The notes beneath the pieces were generated by a model that saw only the letters and a list, made by a program, of their open reading frames with translations, had not been told where the DNA came from and searched no databases. Shown one piece after another: positions 28,021-40,640 of a stretch of 64,000 nt of DNA. Position 1 is the stretch's first letter, and each line of letters starts with the position of its first letter. The stretch is from positions 1,178,001 to 1,242,000 of the forward strand of contig JAQFVV010012507.1 in NCBI GenBank assembly GCA_028023455.1, in the 5' to 3' direction. The DNA is from Epiperipatus broadwayi (lineage: Eukaryota; Onychophora; Udeonychophora; Euonychophora; Peripatidae). The translations under genes and the position numbers were made by a program.

Positions 28021-29304
28021 GGTCAAAAAAATTAACAATGATGAAGGAACTTCATTAATGGTGGGAGTTACTAAAACAGAATTTCATCAATATTTAGCTT
28101 TCAACATTTGCAAATATGCATCTGCAAACAGATTCCAAAGCAGGAATTATATAAACTAAAAAGAACATTACACGAGATATTCTATTTATCAAATTAATTA
28201 TTCTCTGCTTTAAAATTATGGCATATCATCAAAAATAAGTCAAATGCAAATCTATCCCCCCAATAAATAATTTTTAGCCAAAAATTGCTGAAATCAACAA
28301 ATTAAATTGAACAAATCCTTCTAAAATTCAAATTAAAAAATCAAAAAAATGCTGTGGATCAAGAATTCAATCAAAAATAAGTAAAATACAAAAACAGAAA
28401 TTGGTGTCTAACTAACAGATATACCCTCTCCTCTCCTACATGAAGAATTAAAATGAAAAATGGCAGTGACTGAGTAACTTTACAAAAACGTATTAAATTT
28501 TATCGATATTTAAAAAATAAAAGACTATTTGCAAATATGCCTGTGTGTATCTAACAGATATAATAATAATTCATAACACTTAAATACAGACTAATACATA
28601 TTAAGTAATTAAATATAGATAACAATGAGTGCATAGCAATCTGTTGTTATCTCATAGAATAATTTCAAAGAAGCAATTTATATCAAGAGATCTACTAATT
28701 GTTTTTCCCAAAAATTTATTACATTAATTATTTTTTACTTTGAAATTATGGCATATCATAACATATAAATTTGAATTTAGAAATGAAATAAAATAATAAG
28801 AATAGAAAATAGGAAAGTTTAAAATAATCATTGATTATACTTGCAGGCAAAATTATTAAAATGTTATATTTAATGGCAAGAATGTTACAAGATTTTTATT
28901 TTAACAAGAATTTTAAGTAATTGAGAATATTATGGCATATCATTTAAATAGATTTATAAAGAATGCAGGAAAAATATTACCCAATTTTCTTCAAGGCTAA
29001 CTTATACAATATTTGTATTAGTTTTTTCGCTGCCATTTACACTATGATGACTTGAACATCTTCCATGTCCTGCCTTGTTTACAACTCTTCTTTAATTAAA
29101 ATAATTATAAAATTTAGCTTTCTATTGTTAAATTTTTTAACTTAGCACTTTTATCAAAGATAATTCCCAAGTGAATAACAGCAGATTAAAAAATTAATTT
29201 AATAGAAGACATGGACAGGATAGTATTTAGAAAACAGTTATTTAAAGAAAGTTGCAAATTAAAAGTGATGTAATAGACCTCTTACATTAAAAAATATAGG
29301 TGCA

Positions 29305-29800
29305 TTTGCAACTTTCTTTAAATAAAACATAATTAAATATGCATCTTATATATATTTACTGTGCACAGAATATGGTACTAAAGTATATTTTAAAGAAAAT
29401 ATTTTTTCTTTGGCAAAATGCTGAAGAATCACTTATTATTTTAAATTGCATAGGGATGTTATATTTTTCAGAAGTACCTTCTTTAAATAATTGTTTGCTA
29501 AAGCTTACACCTATATTTTTTAATGTAAGAGAGGGCTATTACATCACATTTCAATTTGCAACTTTTTTTAAATAAAACATAATGAAATATGCATCTTATT
29601 TATAATTACCAGTGTGCACAAAATATGGTACTAAGGATTATTTTAAAGAAAATATTTTCTCTTTGGCAAAATGCTGAAGAATCACTTATTTTAAATTGCA
29701 TTGGGATATTATATATGTGAGAGGTTATTATGTCACAGTTTAATTTGCAACTTTCTTTAAATAACTGTTTGCTAGATAATTTTCCTGTCCATGTCTTTTA
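29305..29800. repeat. Tandem duplication at the palindrome centre, period 250 bp
   Basis: aataaaacataattaaatat (29321) recurs as aataaaacataatgaaatat (29571), and tttggcaaaatgctgaagaa occurs in both. The centre of the palindrome is therefore two direct copies rather than a simple loop. Confidence 0.88.
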
Positions 29801-31019
29801 TTAAATTATTTTTTTAATCTGCTGTTATTCACTTAGGGATCATCTTTAATAAAAGTGCTAAGTTAAGAAATTTAACAATAGAAAGCTAAATTTTATAATT
29901 GTTTTAATTAAAGAAGAGTTGTAAACAAGGCAGGACATGGCAAACATTCAAGTCATCCTAGTGCAAATGGCAGTGAAAAAACTAGTACAAATACTGGATA
30001 AGTCAAACCTTGAAAAAATTGGGTAATATTTTTCCTGCAATATTGATAAATCTATTTAAATGATATGCCATAATATTCTCAATTACTTAAAATGTTTGTT
30101 AAAATAAAATCTTGTAACATTCTTGCAAATAAATATAACTTTTTAATAATTTTTCCTATGACTGTAATCAATGATTATTTTAAACTTTCTAATTTAAACT
30201 TTCCTATTTTCTATTCTGATTATTTTATTTCATTTCTAAATTTGAATTCATATGGTATGATATGCCATAATTTCAAACCAGAAAATAATTAATGTAATAA
30301 ATTCTTGGAAAAATCAATTAATAGCTCTCCTGATATAAATTGCTGTTTTGAAATTATTTTAAGAGATAACAACAGATTGTTATGTGCTCATTGTTATCTA
30401 TATTTAATTACTTAATATCGATTAGTCTGTATTTAAGCGTTGTGAATTATTATTATCTCTGTTAGTTCGATAACACACAGGCATATTTGCAAATAGTCTT
30501 TTATTTTTTAAATATTGATTAAATTTAGTACATTTTTAAAAAGTCACTTGGTTACCACCATTTTTCATTTTATTTCTTCATGCAGGAGGGAGAGGGTCTA
30601 TCTGTTAATTAGACACCAATTTATGTTTTTATATTTTACTTATTTTTAATCGAATTTCTGATGCATAGTGTTTTTTTAGTTGTTGTTTTTTTAAATTGTA
30701 TTTTAGAAGGATTTGTTCAATTTAATTTATTGATTTCAGTGATTTTTGGCTAGAAATTCTTCATTGGGGGAGGTAGATTTGCATTTGACTTATTTTTGAT
30801 GATGTGTCATAATTTCAAAGCAGAGAATAATTAATTTGCTACGTAGAATCTCTCGTGTAATGTTCTTTTTAGTTTATATAATCGCTGATTTGGAATCAGA
30901 TCACAGATGCATATTTGCAAATGTTGAAAGCTAAATATTGATGAAATTCTGTTTTTGTAACTTCCACCATTAATGAAGTTCCTTCGTCATTGTTAATTTT
31001 TTTGACCATTAAACTTTTT

Positions 31020-31500
31020 CTGTTTTTGTTGTACTTCGAATTTCATAACATTTTCTTGTATTTTTTTTTTTATAATTTGTATTTTCAAAGAATTTATTAG
31101 ATTTATTTTGCCTCAGGCATTTTATTTGTTGATTTAAGTGAAGAATTTTTTATTCTGTGGGGAGGAGGTGTTTGACATATTTTCACTGATTTCTGTTTTT
31201 GTAATTCAAATTTTATAGCATTTTCTTGGAGTTTTGTAATTTGTATTTTCTAAGGATTTATTCAATTTATTTTGTCTTGGGCATTTTTAATTTGTTGATT
31301 TCAGCAATTTTTGGATAGAAATTATTCATGGGGGGAGGGTGTTTTTGTTTGATGCATTTTCACTGATTTCTGTTTTTGTAATTTGAAATTTGATAGCGTT
31401 TTTTTTATTTGTATTTTAAAAGGATTTGTTCGATTTACTTTTGCCTTAGGCATTTTTAATTTGTCAATTTCAGCAATTTTCAGATAGAAATTTAGCACTT
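31020..31500. repeat. Tandem subrepeats in right arm, inverted relative to left arm
   Basis: Units contain cactgatttctgtttttgta and ggcattttaatttgttgat-type blocks, near 31020-31160, 31180-31330 and 31365-31495, mirroring the left-arm units. Confidence 0.8.
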
Positions 31501-31573
31501 GCATGCTTCTTGGAGATTGTTGAAGGTACTGCAGTTGTCTCTCAGTGGCCACATTGGGTGTAAATCATAACTA

Positions 31574-32604
31574 CTCTCTATTATTATCAATAAGATAAAG
31601 TGCATTTATGATAACAACTACAAATCCTTCTAGTCATAAAAAAATAATTATAAAAAAAATTCAGGTTTTCCTTCATATTGACATATAACAATAATATTGA
31701 AGTATTGTTGATGTCATTCTTTAATTGATCAATGTTTTTTTAAAATACTCAAGATTTCTAATCAAACAGCATTTATTTCAATAATTTTATTGCTATATCT
31801 TTATTCATGAATTAAAGTTGAACCATTTAAACATCAAATTGGAAGTTTGATTTTTATTTTTAATGTTTTTATTTAACCAAAAAATCCTGTTTATTTGTTG
31901 TTTAGAATATATTTTGTAATCAAGTTTTAACATACTTTTATCAAATAAATATGACAATGTATTTTATTATCTGGTTGTTTCACTGGTTTTTTTATAGAAG
32001 AAATATTGAAAGAACATGTACTGATATCAGTTAAGCAAGTTTTCAATGATGTGTGCATGAGAGAATGTTATATTATTTTTTTATTTAAAAAAAAAATAAA
32101 AATAAAAAGTGTATTTTAGTAAATTCAAATACAAATAAAGACAAATTTTAGTTTCTTTTTTAAAAATTCTTCTTATAAAAAGCAAATAATATTGGAATTG
32201 ATTTTTAGTGCATAATGAATTTTCATTAAAAGGTTACATAGAATGTAACATAGTTTTCATTCTCCAATTTAAGTAGAAATAATTAGAAAAAATATTTGAA
32301 TAATTTTGGAAGAAATTGAAAATACTATATGTAAGAAATATTTTATACTAAGTGTTTTTATTTACTTGTTCTAAAAAGCTAAAGAATAATTATTTTTTTC
32401 ATCTACAATTGGATTTTATATTTGACTTTGAGATAAAAGCATACAGTATTCTGGTCATTTCATGCTTTTATTTCAAATAAAATATAAAAAACCTAAATGT
32501 GGTAGGGAAAAAACAATTATTATTTGACCTTTTAATGCCCAATAAATAAAAATGTTTCCATTAAATTCAATCTATACTCTCTTGATTTATATTTTTTTAT
32601 TTAT
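31574..32604. other. AT-rich sequence, no feature recognised
   Basis: Nothing supports a gene or repeat. Confidence 0.6.
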
Positions 32605-33130
32605 TATATAGGGTATATGAGCACAGATGTTTACATGACCTTACACTCTCTACTCTATCTCATAATACTGATACACTTGAACATATATATGTTGAAAAGA
32701 TAAATAATCACCAATAGATGGATTTCATTCTAAACCAGCAATCATCAGTTGATCCAGATAACCATCTCTACACATATATGCTATAAGGGCTCAGATATAT
32801 ATTACAATAGCTAAACCTCATACTTTAATAAACAGGCTTCTATCTTACTCCACACTCCAACTTTTCAACTGTCCATGAAGAGTTGGCATGTGAAGTAGAT
32901 TGAAGCCTTTCCATTAAAGTATGAGTATTGGCTATCTTAATATATATCAGTAGCATATATGTGTAAAGATGGTAATCTGGACCAACTGATGATTGCTGGT
33001 TTAGCATGAAATACATATGTTGGTGATTATTTATCTTTTCAACATATATGTGTTCAAGTGTATCGGTGTTATGAATAGAGTGGAGAATGGTGAGTCATGT
33101 AAAAGTCTGTACTTATATACCCTATATATT
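32605..33130. mobile_element. Palindromic MITE of about 525 bp
   Basis: Inverted arms of about 255 bp. The termini are tatatagggtatat (32606) and atataccctatata (near 33115-33127). Inner paired blocks include ttgaaaagataaataatcac (32692) with gtgattatttatcttttcaa (near 33021), and aaccagcaatcatcagttga (32735) with caactgatgattgctggttt (near 32983). The whole unit is a near-perfect hairpin without coding capacity. It sits in TA-rich flanks, so a TA target-site duplication is possible but cannot be shown. Confidence 0.85.
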
Positions 33131-33845
33131 ATATATATGGACACGGGTATATAATAAGCCTGTGTTTTTGTTATTTTTTATTTATTGCAAACTGGCATAA
33201 AATTCATATATAATATTACTTTTCTAATCTTTTCAGATTAGTATTGCATCCTATATTTAAAATACATTGAGTATACTTATGTTTTGATTGTTTGTTTGTT
33301 TTTTGCACTATATATAATCTTTATAAAAAATATACATTTTTCATTATGAACTTTTGCTTTTGACAGTTATTTTATGAGAAAGCAAAGTTAGATATTTCAC
33401 ACCAAAAGATTAAAACAAAACAAAAATATCAAGAAAACAAAAATTGTTTAATATTTAAAATATTTGGATTAACTAATAATAAGAAATTACAATAGCATCA
33501 ATATTTTGTATGGAGAACGAAATAGCAAGAAAATGAAAATAAATTAATCACTTTTTATTAGCAGATGAAACTATGGATTGAGTAGACGAAATGCTAATTA
33601 ATACTAGTTATATTTTGAGAAATATTAACTCTGCTTTAATTCGTATGATAAGTATAATTGGATAAGAATTATGCTTGTAGTAATAGAAACATGTTTTCGT
33701 AATTGTATTCACCGTAAGTAAATTAAATTTATATTCCTTTACTTTTACATTAATTTTAATAATGCAATTTAATATTATTCATTTCCTTTTTACGAATTTT
33801 TGTTATTTGCAAAAGATTTATTTTTAACGTTGTTTTTTTTTTTGC
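33131..33845. other. AT-rich sequence, no feature recognised
   Basis: Nothing supports a gene or repeat. Confidence 0.6.
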
Positions 33846-33945
33846 CTGCACACAGCAGCAGACTGTCCGACTTGGGATCAGGAGATCCCAAGATCGATTC
33901 TGATGCTTGCAGTTCTCACGCTTGGACTTCTTAACTTCCAAGCAA
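33832..33945 (-). mobile_element. SINE-like insertion with A-tail (tentative)
   Basis: A GC-richer island of about 100 bp, read on the minus strand, ends in an A-run (plus-strand T-run 33832-33843). It contains gggatctcctgatccc, a perfect small hairpin, and a weak B-box-like atcgatcttgg. The compositional contrast and tail suggest a short retroposon, but no clear target-site duplication was found. Confidence 0.4.
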
Positions 33946-34530
33946 TAAAGATATTAGCCTTTATTTTTTCAATTCTATTTATTTTTTTAAATTCCGACTT
34001 TAACTATCACAAAAAAATATTGATTACAAAACCTCTTTAAGACAAAATTAATGCGTTGTTCCTTTAAATATAATGCTAAATTTATCAAACACATCACAAC
34101 CCCCTCACTTCGTAAAAATGCTTTATTCCATTTACTTCACTTTTATGTCTGGTCTAAATAAATATAATTGTTCACTTTTCCAATTATATTTTCATTTATA
34201 TTCAATTCTAGTTTTATTTTCTGGCAATACAAAATATTTTAGACTTCTCTTTAGATTTTCCAAAATTTATTCTCAAAACTCTACTGAATTTAATTTAAAA
34301 AATGTTGATCAAATCTAAAAATAGCTAGGTATTTATTTCTCAGTCAATGAAAACGTTCAAACTACTATATATATATGTAAACTAATTTATAGGTTTTTGT
34401 TGATTGGTAAATGGTTATCTACCTATTTTTAGCTGAAGATTAAAATAAGAATGAAATCTAAAACTCATTATCTGATAGCAAGATAAGTGAGTTGCATCGT
34501 TTTCTTTTTAGTTATTCTCTTTTCGGGGAT
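33946..34530. other. AT-rich sequence, no feature recognised
   Basis: An 81-codon plus-strand frame (34073-34318) is hydrophobic, unassigned and probably chance. Confidence 0.5.
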
Positions 34531-34648
34531 AACTAAAGTCTTGCATTGGTGATCGAGAGGTCAGCGCGACTGCCTTGCACTTGCACTTGCGCTTTGCGGG
34601 TTCGCGTCCTGGCCGATGCTATGACACTTAAAAAAAAAAACTAAAGTC
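34531..34648 (+). mobile_element. tRNA-derived SINE with 10-bp target-site duplication
   Basis: A 98-bp GC-rich insert (34541-34638) has an A-box-like gtcagcgcgactg (34561-34573), a strong B-box gggttcgcgtcc (34598-34609) and an A-tail (34629-34640). The direct repeat aactaaagtc flanks it at 34531-34540 and 34639-34648. The internal Pol III promoter, A-tail and duplication together identify a tRNA-derived SINE. The perfect duplication suggests a fairly recent insertion. It contains a short internal repeat (cttgcacttgcacttgc). Confidence 0.8.
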
Positions 34649-35521
34649 AAATAAAGTATTTACCCTGCAGTATAAATAATTAAAAATTATTTCACTTTTT
34701 TTACACAATGGAGTAAAGTTAGAAAGCGTTTTTATTCTGTATTTTATTTTTTACATATTTTTTTTGTAAAAGATGTGGATTTTTATGGTAATCTTATTTA
34801 TTTGATTGATGTTACATACAATTGTATTTCACATGCATTTTTAGCTTCTATATAATATATTTTTAATTTACAGCAATTTTTAATTTCATATGATTTTCAA
34901 TATTTTTAAACTGTTTTTATATTTAGGACAATCTGAAATCTATATCTTGTACTATATATATAGATTATCTCAATGCATATATAAGATATATCAACATTCT
35001 TGATACGCTTTTATATTCATGATCCTTCTACATGAACATATATTGTAATAAAACAGGCATTGATCATATATCATTTACTATGTAATTAAAGCAGTATATT
35101 TTTTGTCATTAGATAAATATCATGGCATGATCAATAGAAGCATTATATTGATCCAACCATCTATTACTGATCCCATGGAATTATTTAATAATAAAAGTTT
35201 AACCATTACTAAGTGTAGTTGTGACTGATGAAAATAAAAATGAGAGTTTATCTCTTAAATGTTTGATTATCAAAACATAATGAATATGGCTACAGATTCA
35301 ATTCATATATATTAAATAAAATTCTCCATACCCAATTAGTAATTATTAATGCTCTTCTTTTTGTAATAAATAAAATCAAATACATTTAGACATATACCTC
35401 ATGGGTTTCATACCCTTAATTTTTTTCCACTTGCAAAATAATTAAGATTATTATTCTTATGTCTTTTCTTTTACTTTTTTTTGCATTCTTGATATATTTA
35501 TATATATATTACTATATAAAT
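34649..35521. other. AT-rich sequence, no feature recognised
   Basis: Nothing supports a gene or repeat. Confidence 0.55.
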
Positions 35522-35708
35522 TGCTTATAACAATTTTTTTATATACACTTCAATGCAAACAATTTTTCTTAAACTTTCCTTACAGTTTCGACTGTCCAGC
35601 AGTCTCAAAATATACACATATATTCCCTTCATACATATACATATATAAATCCATATCACCCCTAGACATATATGTATAAATTCCATACTTACATCTATAT
35701 ATACATAT
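35522..35708 (-). repeat. Left end of a split palindromic repeat (part 1 of 3)
   Basis: On the minus strand this segment matches the right end of the repeat at 55.1-55.36 kb: agtatggaattta, tgtctaggggtgat, then the stem-loop gactg-ctgga-cagtc followed by gaaactgtaagg and ttgttataagcaa. Relative to the right copy it has lost about 60 bp including the ctgatga segment. It continues, after LTR element 1, at 47908-47952 and, after LTR element 2, at 53905. Confidence 0.8.
35586..35604 (-). other. Hammerhead-like stem-loop, copy D (core incomplete)
   Basis: On the minus strand, gactg (35600-35604), loop ctgga, cagtc (35590-35594), then gaaa (35586-35589). The CTGATGA segment that should precede the stem is deleted, so this copy could not cleave even if the family can. 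Confidence 0.55.
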
Positions 35709-38700
35709 TGTGCCGGTCAAAATTGTGTATTCATTCAACAAGACCAATAATCCAAGCAAAAGTACCTTGAATCCAACCATGCACAAGATACATATGTCAG
35801 GACAAGGATGAATCCTAACCTATTTGCCTAAACTATTGCCTCTCTGACTAATGGATAACATTGGTGATGACACTAGCAGTGCTTGGTTTTATTCTGTCCC
35901 AGCTGGGGGTCATGGTTCACATAGAGACTCAAAATAATAAAGGGTTTATATGAAAAATTAATGATTTAATGGATTCTGATGATTGCAGAATGGTATAGAT
36001 ATGATTTAATCGATTACTAATGGTTTGAACCATAATAATGATAATTCTTTATGGCAACATTACAAAGAAGTGAATTTAACTCAAAGAAATATTTAAATAA
36101 ATAGAGTAATTAACCTTGGAGATTAGAAGTGATGACAAACTAAGCTTATTTAAAATAACAATATTATAGGAATTTATTAAGGAATTTAGTACAAAATAAG
36201 TTAAGACTTTGTTTATACAACTTGGTTATTTTCTTTAATTCGTTTTGATGTGGCTTTGACAAACAATGTAAAAGTTTGTTAATTGGTCAGCCAAAAACCA
36301 ATCAGCAATAAAATATTATTAGCCCTCTTCAAGATATTGCAAATAACTCTGTTTTATATAAATATATTACAAGACATAAAAGATGAGAATTTAAAACACT
36401 ATTACATTTAAAATCATTTGTATATAATGAGTGTGGGAAGGTAAATAGTTCTTAAATAAATAATTGACAATTATACAGTCAGATTTAATTAATTATGAAA
36501 TCGTGCCATCATGGCAGAGAGCATTTCAGGTTTGCTAAATAAAGATATAAAATGATGAAGGCAGTATGCTATTATAGATTACAACAAAAATAAATGAGGT
36601 CTGTTATGAACCTCTGGGTAGTTTTGCTAAAGGAAATTCCTAGTAAATGCAATTACATGATGAGAAATGCTGGCCTTCCAGCCAAAACATGTCTCTAAAT
36701 AATCATAATCATATTTTGATGTGCTGGACTTCCCATACACATCTTAATGGCTATGCCTGAAAAGAATTCCTTGGTATGAACTACGTCTACTTTGAGGGAG
36801 TGTGAAAGATTGGACTGGTCATAGTTAAATTTCTGATGGTTCTGAGGAGTAAGTAGCAAAGCAAAATAATAAATGAATGGTTGTAGCTATAAATACATAA
36901 TGCTTTAGACACATATATAGATATATAGTGTATCACTAACAAAATTAATAACTTAATTCCTGATTAAAATAATCAGCTCCCTGACATAACAGGAAGTCCC
37001 AAAAACCTTAGGCCATCAATGAATGAATCATAAATTATATTATAAAAGAAAGGCAAGAATTACAACTAAAATATAAATTGCTTTCCACACTTTCAAATAT
37101 TTCATTTATTAATAAGTTATTAAATAGTTCATCATTGAAGATTGCAAAATAAATCAGTCTTTTAATTAATATAAACAAACTGGGTATTAAATATCAAACT
37201 CACTTCTGATGAAGTTTGACAATATAAAGCATAATAAATTATACATCGAATTTTTTTGCTATTTTTGACAAATAAAAATATATATGTATGAAACATATAC
37301 TGACAAAATGCTATAATAGATTTTACTTCATTGATTCACTAAAATTCTTTATTCTTTCAGAAATAATTACAGGGCCATTTTAAATTGGAAGTAATAGTAA
37401 GATACTTTTAAAATAATTTCAATCATTCAAAATAAATTTATATATGATGTACAAAACTAAACGCGCTTTCTATTAATTAATTTATGGGAAAAAGTCTCCT
37501 GTAATGATTTTGACTGGAAAAATAAGAAAGAGAGAATTTAAAGTTAATAGCTCATTGAATTTTGTACTTGGAAATTTCAGTAAGTCAAATATTCTAAATA
37601 AACCAAAAATTAATTTAATTTTGCCGTATCAAAATAATATGAGATTTTTAGAAGAATTGAGATTTTAAATTTAAAAGAAAAAAATTTAAACTACGCATTT
37701 TAAAACTAAGTTGTATAAACAGATATAGATATATAAAATATAAATTAGTATTGATTTGGAAAACAAGTAAAATAGAATCAATGGCTTGTGGCAAATTGGG
37801 GTTACCTCAACAAAATGGTAGATGTTACATGGCTTGACACAGGCAGTTATATAAAGTCAGATCATTTGCAGGCTTTCTTGACACAGACAGTCTCTGTCTA
37901 GATGTAGAAAGCACTGGAAAGGCATTGATGTGCTGGTGGAAACAGAGCACCAGGGAGCAACGGTTGATATTTTTAAGATGTACTGTAAATTTAAACTACT
38001 CTCTTCAGTGAACTCTTCAGATAAAACTCAATAATAATCTCCAATAATTTTCCACTATTTACGTGTTCTGGTTTTATCTACAGGATTCAATCTACAGTGA
38101 CAACTGCCAATTGAAATTGCTCTAAGTGGTCCTCTGAGATTGTGCCTGCTTTGGAGGGAAATCTATAATTCTGCATTAACATGCCCCAAGGGTTGATTTG
38201 CTAATTAAAAACAACAACAACAACAAGCATATTAAGTTTATCAGCCATTGTACTAACAAGATCTATTTAATTCAGGTTTAGATTACCAAAAATGTAGATT
38301 TTATTCAGAAAAATTTTAGTAATTTGGTACAATGACTTTCAAACTTATATTTGACATAAACTTAAGCAGAAATTTACAAAAAAAACATTTCTTATGCAGA
38401 AATTTACAAAAAAACCATTTCTTACAACTATTACATTGTTTAAATAATTGACTCTCTAATGTACATTGATTAAAAGATAAATATAAAATGTTACCAACTG
38501 ATTAATTGAAGAAAAATGAACTGTAATAAGGAATTTGAAATATTTGTAACATTTTATAGATATCTAGGATTCAATTCAATTTAATAAAAAAAAACACAAT
38601 ATACATTTTTACAAATATAAAATAAATAAACTAAAATAAAAAGGTTAATTTTAATTATAAAATAAGATTAATGAAATATAAAAGATTATAATATTGATTA

Positions 38701-38823
38701 AAATATACTACCACCTATTATGAGATGGGTGTCAGTTAATATAAGATTGGGTTCAAACCCAGACTAGTGCTGATGACATTGGCACTAGGTGAAGCAGAAA
38801 TATATACTATATTTCCAGCTTCA
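35709..38823 (-). repeat. Element 1, 3' LTR (about 3.1 kb)
   Basis: On the minus strand it starts tgaagctg and ends ggcaca (TG...CA). Near that start lies gggtttgaaccc (plus-strand 38749-38760), a B-box-like, self-complementary motif. Compared with the 5' LTR it lacks a 30-bp duplication and a 12-bp stretch, and it has a longer caa repeat near 38212 and a short duplication near 38378-38422. Confidence 0.9.
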
Positions 38824-39480
38824 TATCCCTTGACTTGGGGAGAAAAAAACAACAAAAAAACATTTTACTTGGATGTCCAGTGACAATAGAAGCTGACCAA
38901 GGGTTTCCTCAAAGAGATTTATTATATTATTATAAAAATAGTAACAGTGTTCACATTTGCTAACTTCTAAATTATAGTTTATTATCATGATTAATTACAG
39001 TTTTCTTGGTTTATTCCAAAAAAGAAAGGGCCTCTCATTTTGAAAGTATTTTAGACTTCCCCTGGGTCTGGAGGTATTTCATGATATGGCTTGAGACTCC
39101 TTGCATTAAAGGTGCCTTTATTCAACCCATTATCAGTTAAAGCAAAGGCATTATTGCCACATTTGCTCTGAATCTGGTAGGGTCCTTGATATAGAGGAAA
39201 AAATTTTTTGAATTGTTTGTTGGTTATATTGCTGGCTCTAGATACTAGTACCCAAACTCAATCCCCTAACTGAAATGATTGTGGATGAGGGTTTCCTCAC
39301 TGGCCCTGCAGCTTGGCCATTTGGTTTAAACACATACGAGCCTTATCTTGGTCTCTTTTTCTGTTAATTTTTTTCTGGTCAATTGCCAGTGGTGTTTTGA
39401 CTAATGTTGGGCCCAGCCTTCTGAATTGGAGTCATGCTGGAGTAAATCTGGTGGACTCACTGATGGTATTATTTATGTAA
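38824..39480 (-). pseudogene. Element 1 integrase C-terminus with GPY/F-like module, then 3' leader
   Basis: Minus-strand reading below the integrase core gives KINRKRDQDKARMCLNQMAK, then WVLVSRASNITNKQF and FPLYQGPYQI (near 39175-39200), the GPY/F module typical of Ty3/gypsy integrases. FNARSLKPYHE follows, the usual end of such polyproteins. At least one in-frame stop interrupts it. The remaining 38824-39040 is non-coding. I find only a weak purine tract (aagggata) next to the LTR as a polypurine-tract candidate. Confidence 0.7.
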
Positions 39481-39481
39481 T

Positions 39482-40093
39482 TTAGTATTTTTGGTGACTG
39501 TTTACCCAACCCCTGTGATTATCAGGTATGTATGTCTGATATAACCAGTTAATCTCCTTCATCACTCTTTCACAAGGGTTGGATTGAGGGTTTCTTATTG
39601 ATGTAAAGATGTGCCTAAGGCCACAGTGTGATATCCATGCCTTCCACTCTTTGGAAGTGAAAGCTGATCCATGATCGGATAGGATTACTGCAGGTTTTCC
39701 TACTTCTTTGAATTGCTTTTCTTGTAAAACTCTGATTTCATTCCTAGAGTCTGTCCTCCATACAGGATATGCACAGACATATTTCAAAAAGATGTCATAT
39801 GTTACCAGAAGGTATTGGTAATGTTTAAATGCTGACAATGGTCCATAGTGGTCAATGGCCAGAATTTTGTTGGGTCCAGATGGAAGAATGGGTTCATTGT
39901 GGCCCACATATGATTTGTTAGGCATTTTACTCTTAGCCCATATTGAAGTTTTTCGAAGAGTGTTAAGCACATCAGTATATAATCCAGACCAGTAGAATTG
40001 CTGCCTCAATGCTTCCTCTGTTTTTCGAGGACCATAGTGTCCAATTAACTGATGTACATGATTGGTTAATCGAATCCATAACTTTTGGGGCAT
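39482..40093 (-). pseudogene. Element 1 integrase core
   Basis: A 203-codon frame. The N-terminal zinc domain shows HQLIGHYGPRKTEEALRQQF (both His), but the paired cysteines that should follow are replaced (LRKTSIWAKSK, Arg and Trp where Cys is expected), so metal binding is probably lost. The catalytic triad is present: Asp in ILAIDHYGPL, Asp in VILSDHGSAFTSKEW, and Glu in NPQSNPCERVMKE, with 34 residues between the second Asp and the Glu. The enzyme would insert the cDNA into host DNA. The first codons overlap the preceding frame, so a frameshift near 40080 separates it from RNase H. Confidence 0.88.
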
Positions 40094-40640
40094 GGGCCAT
40101 CAGCATCCGATGTGCACATTTGCAGAATTCCATTGTTTAATCGATACTTCTGGGTAAGAGTAGCATCATATTTTCTTACCTGCAGGATATTGATAATTTT
40201 CTTATATTGTGGTTCTTCCTTTTGCCAGTGGGTTAATTTCATAAGTTCAACCTCAATGTCATCACTGGTAGAGTTAATTATTATATTTAATGGCTGATCT
40301 CCAATGATAGGATTTTTTGGAAGCACATCAACAGGATGCCTACTTAAAATATCTGCAACAGTATTTTCTGGTCCCGGACAGTAGACCACCCTATAGTGAA
40401 ATATTTGGAGAGACAAACTCCACCTAATTAATCATTCATTGGTTAAGTAACTACAGTTTAAAAATTCTAGGCATTTGTGATCTGTGATGATGACAACTTT
40501 GGAGCCTAGTAGTAGTTGCTTAAATTTGTTGCAAGCTCACATGATAGCCAGTGTCTCTTGTTCGGTAACGGTGTAATTTACCTCAGCTCCTTTAAAAGTC
40601 TGGCTACTAAAACTTAATATACAATGTCTTTTCTCTTTAT
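40094..40640 (-). pseudogene. Element 1 RNase H domain
   Basis: Across two frames: GAEVNYTVTEQETLAIM, then VVIITDHKCLEFLNC, then YRVVYCPGPENTVADILSRH (near 40345-40400), the standard end of the RNase H domain of Ty3/gypsy pol, followed by the connecting segment to integrase. It would degrade the RNA strand of the RNA/DNA hybrid. In-frame stops at about 40540 and 40430 break it. Confidence 0.82.

Larger units (their letters stand above)
27473..31573. mobile_element. Foldback-type element: 4.1-kb palindrome with subrepeated arms
   Basis: The outer ends are inverted: ttacgcccaatgt at 27484-27496 and acattgggtgtaa at 31552-31564. Inverted blocks then follow in step all the way in: aagaagcatg near 27508 and catgcttctt near 31503; aatggtcaaaaaaattaaca near 28019 with its complement near 30990-31010; tccatgtcctgcc near 29059 with caggacatgg near 29931. 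Arms are about 1.8 kb with a central part of about 0.45 kb. No transposase frame is readable, so it would depend on another element. The layout of long inverted arms built partly of tandem subrepeats is that of foldback/Galileo-like DNA elements; I infer membership from structure only. Confidence 0.8.

Noticed and set aside
34541-34638. A functional tRNA gene
   Set aside because: A- and B-boxes are present but a full cloverleaf is not; the A-tail and flanking duplication show a SINE.
37200-37230. ttctgatgaagtttg (and its LTR twin at 46330) as another hammerhead core
   Set aside because: No GAAA or paired stem follows the ctgatga string.
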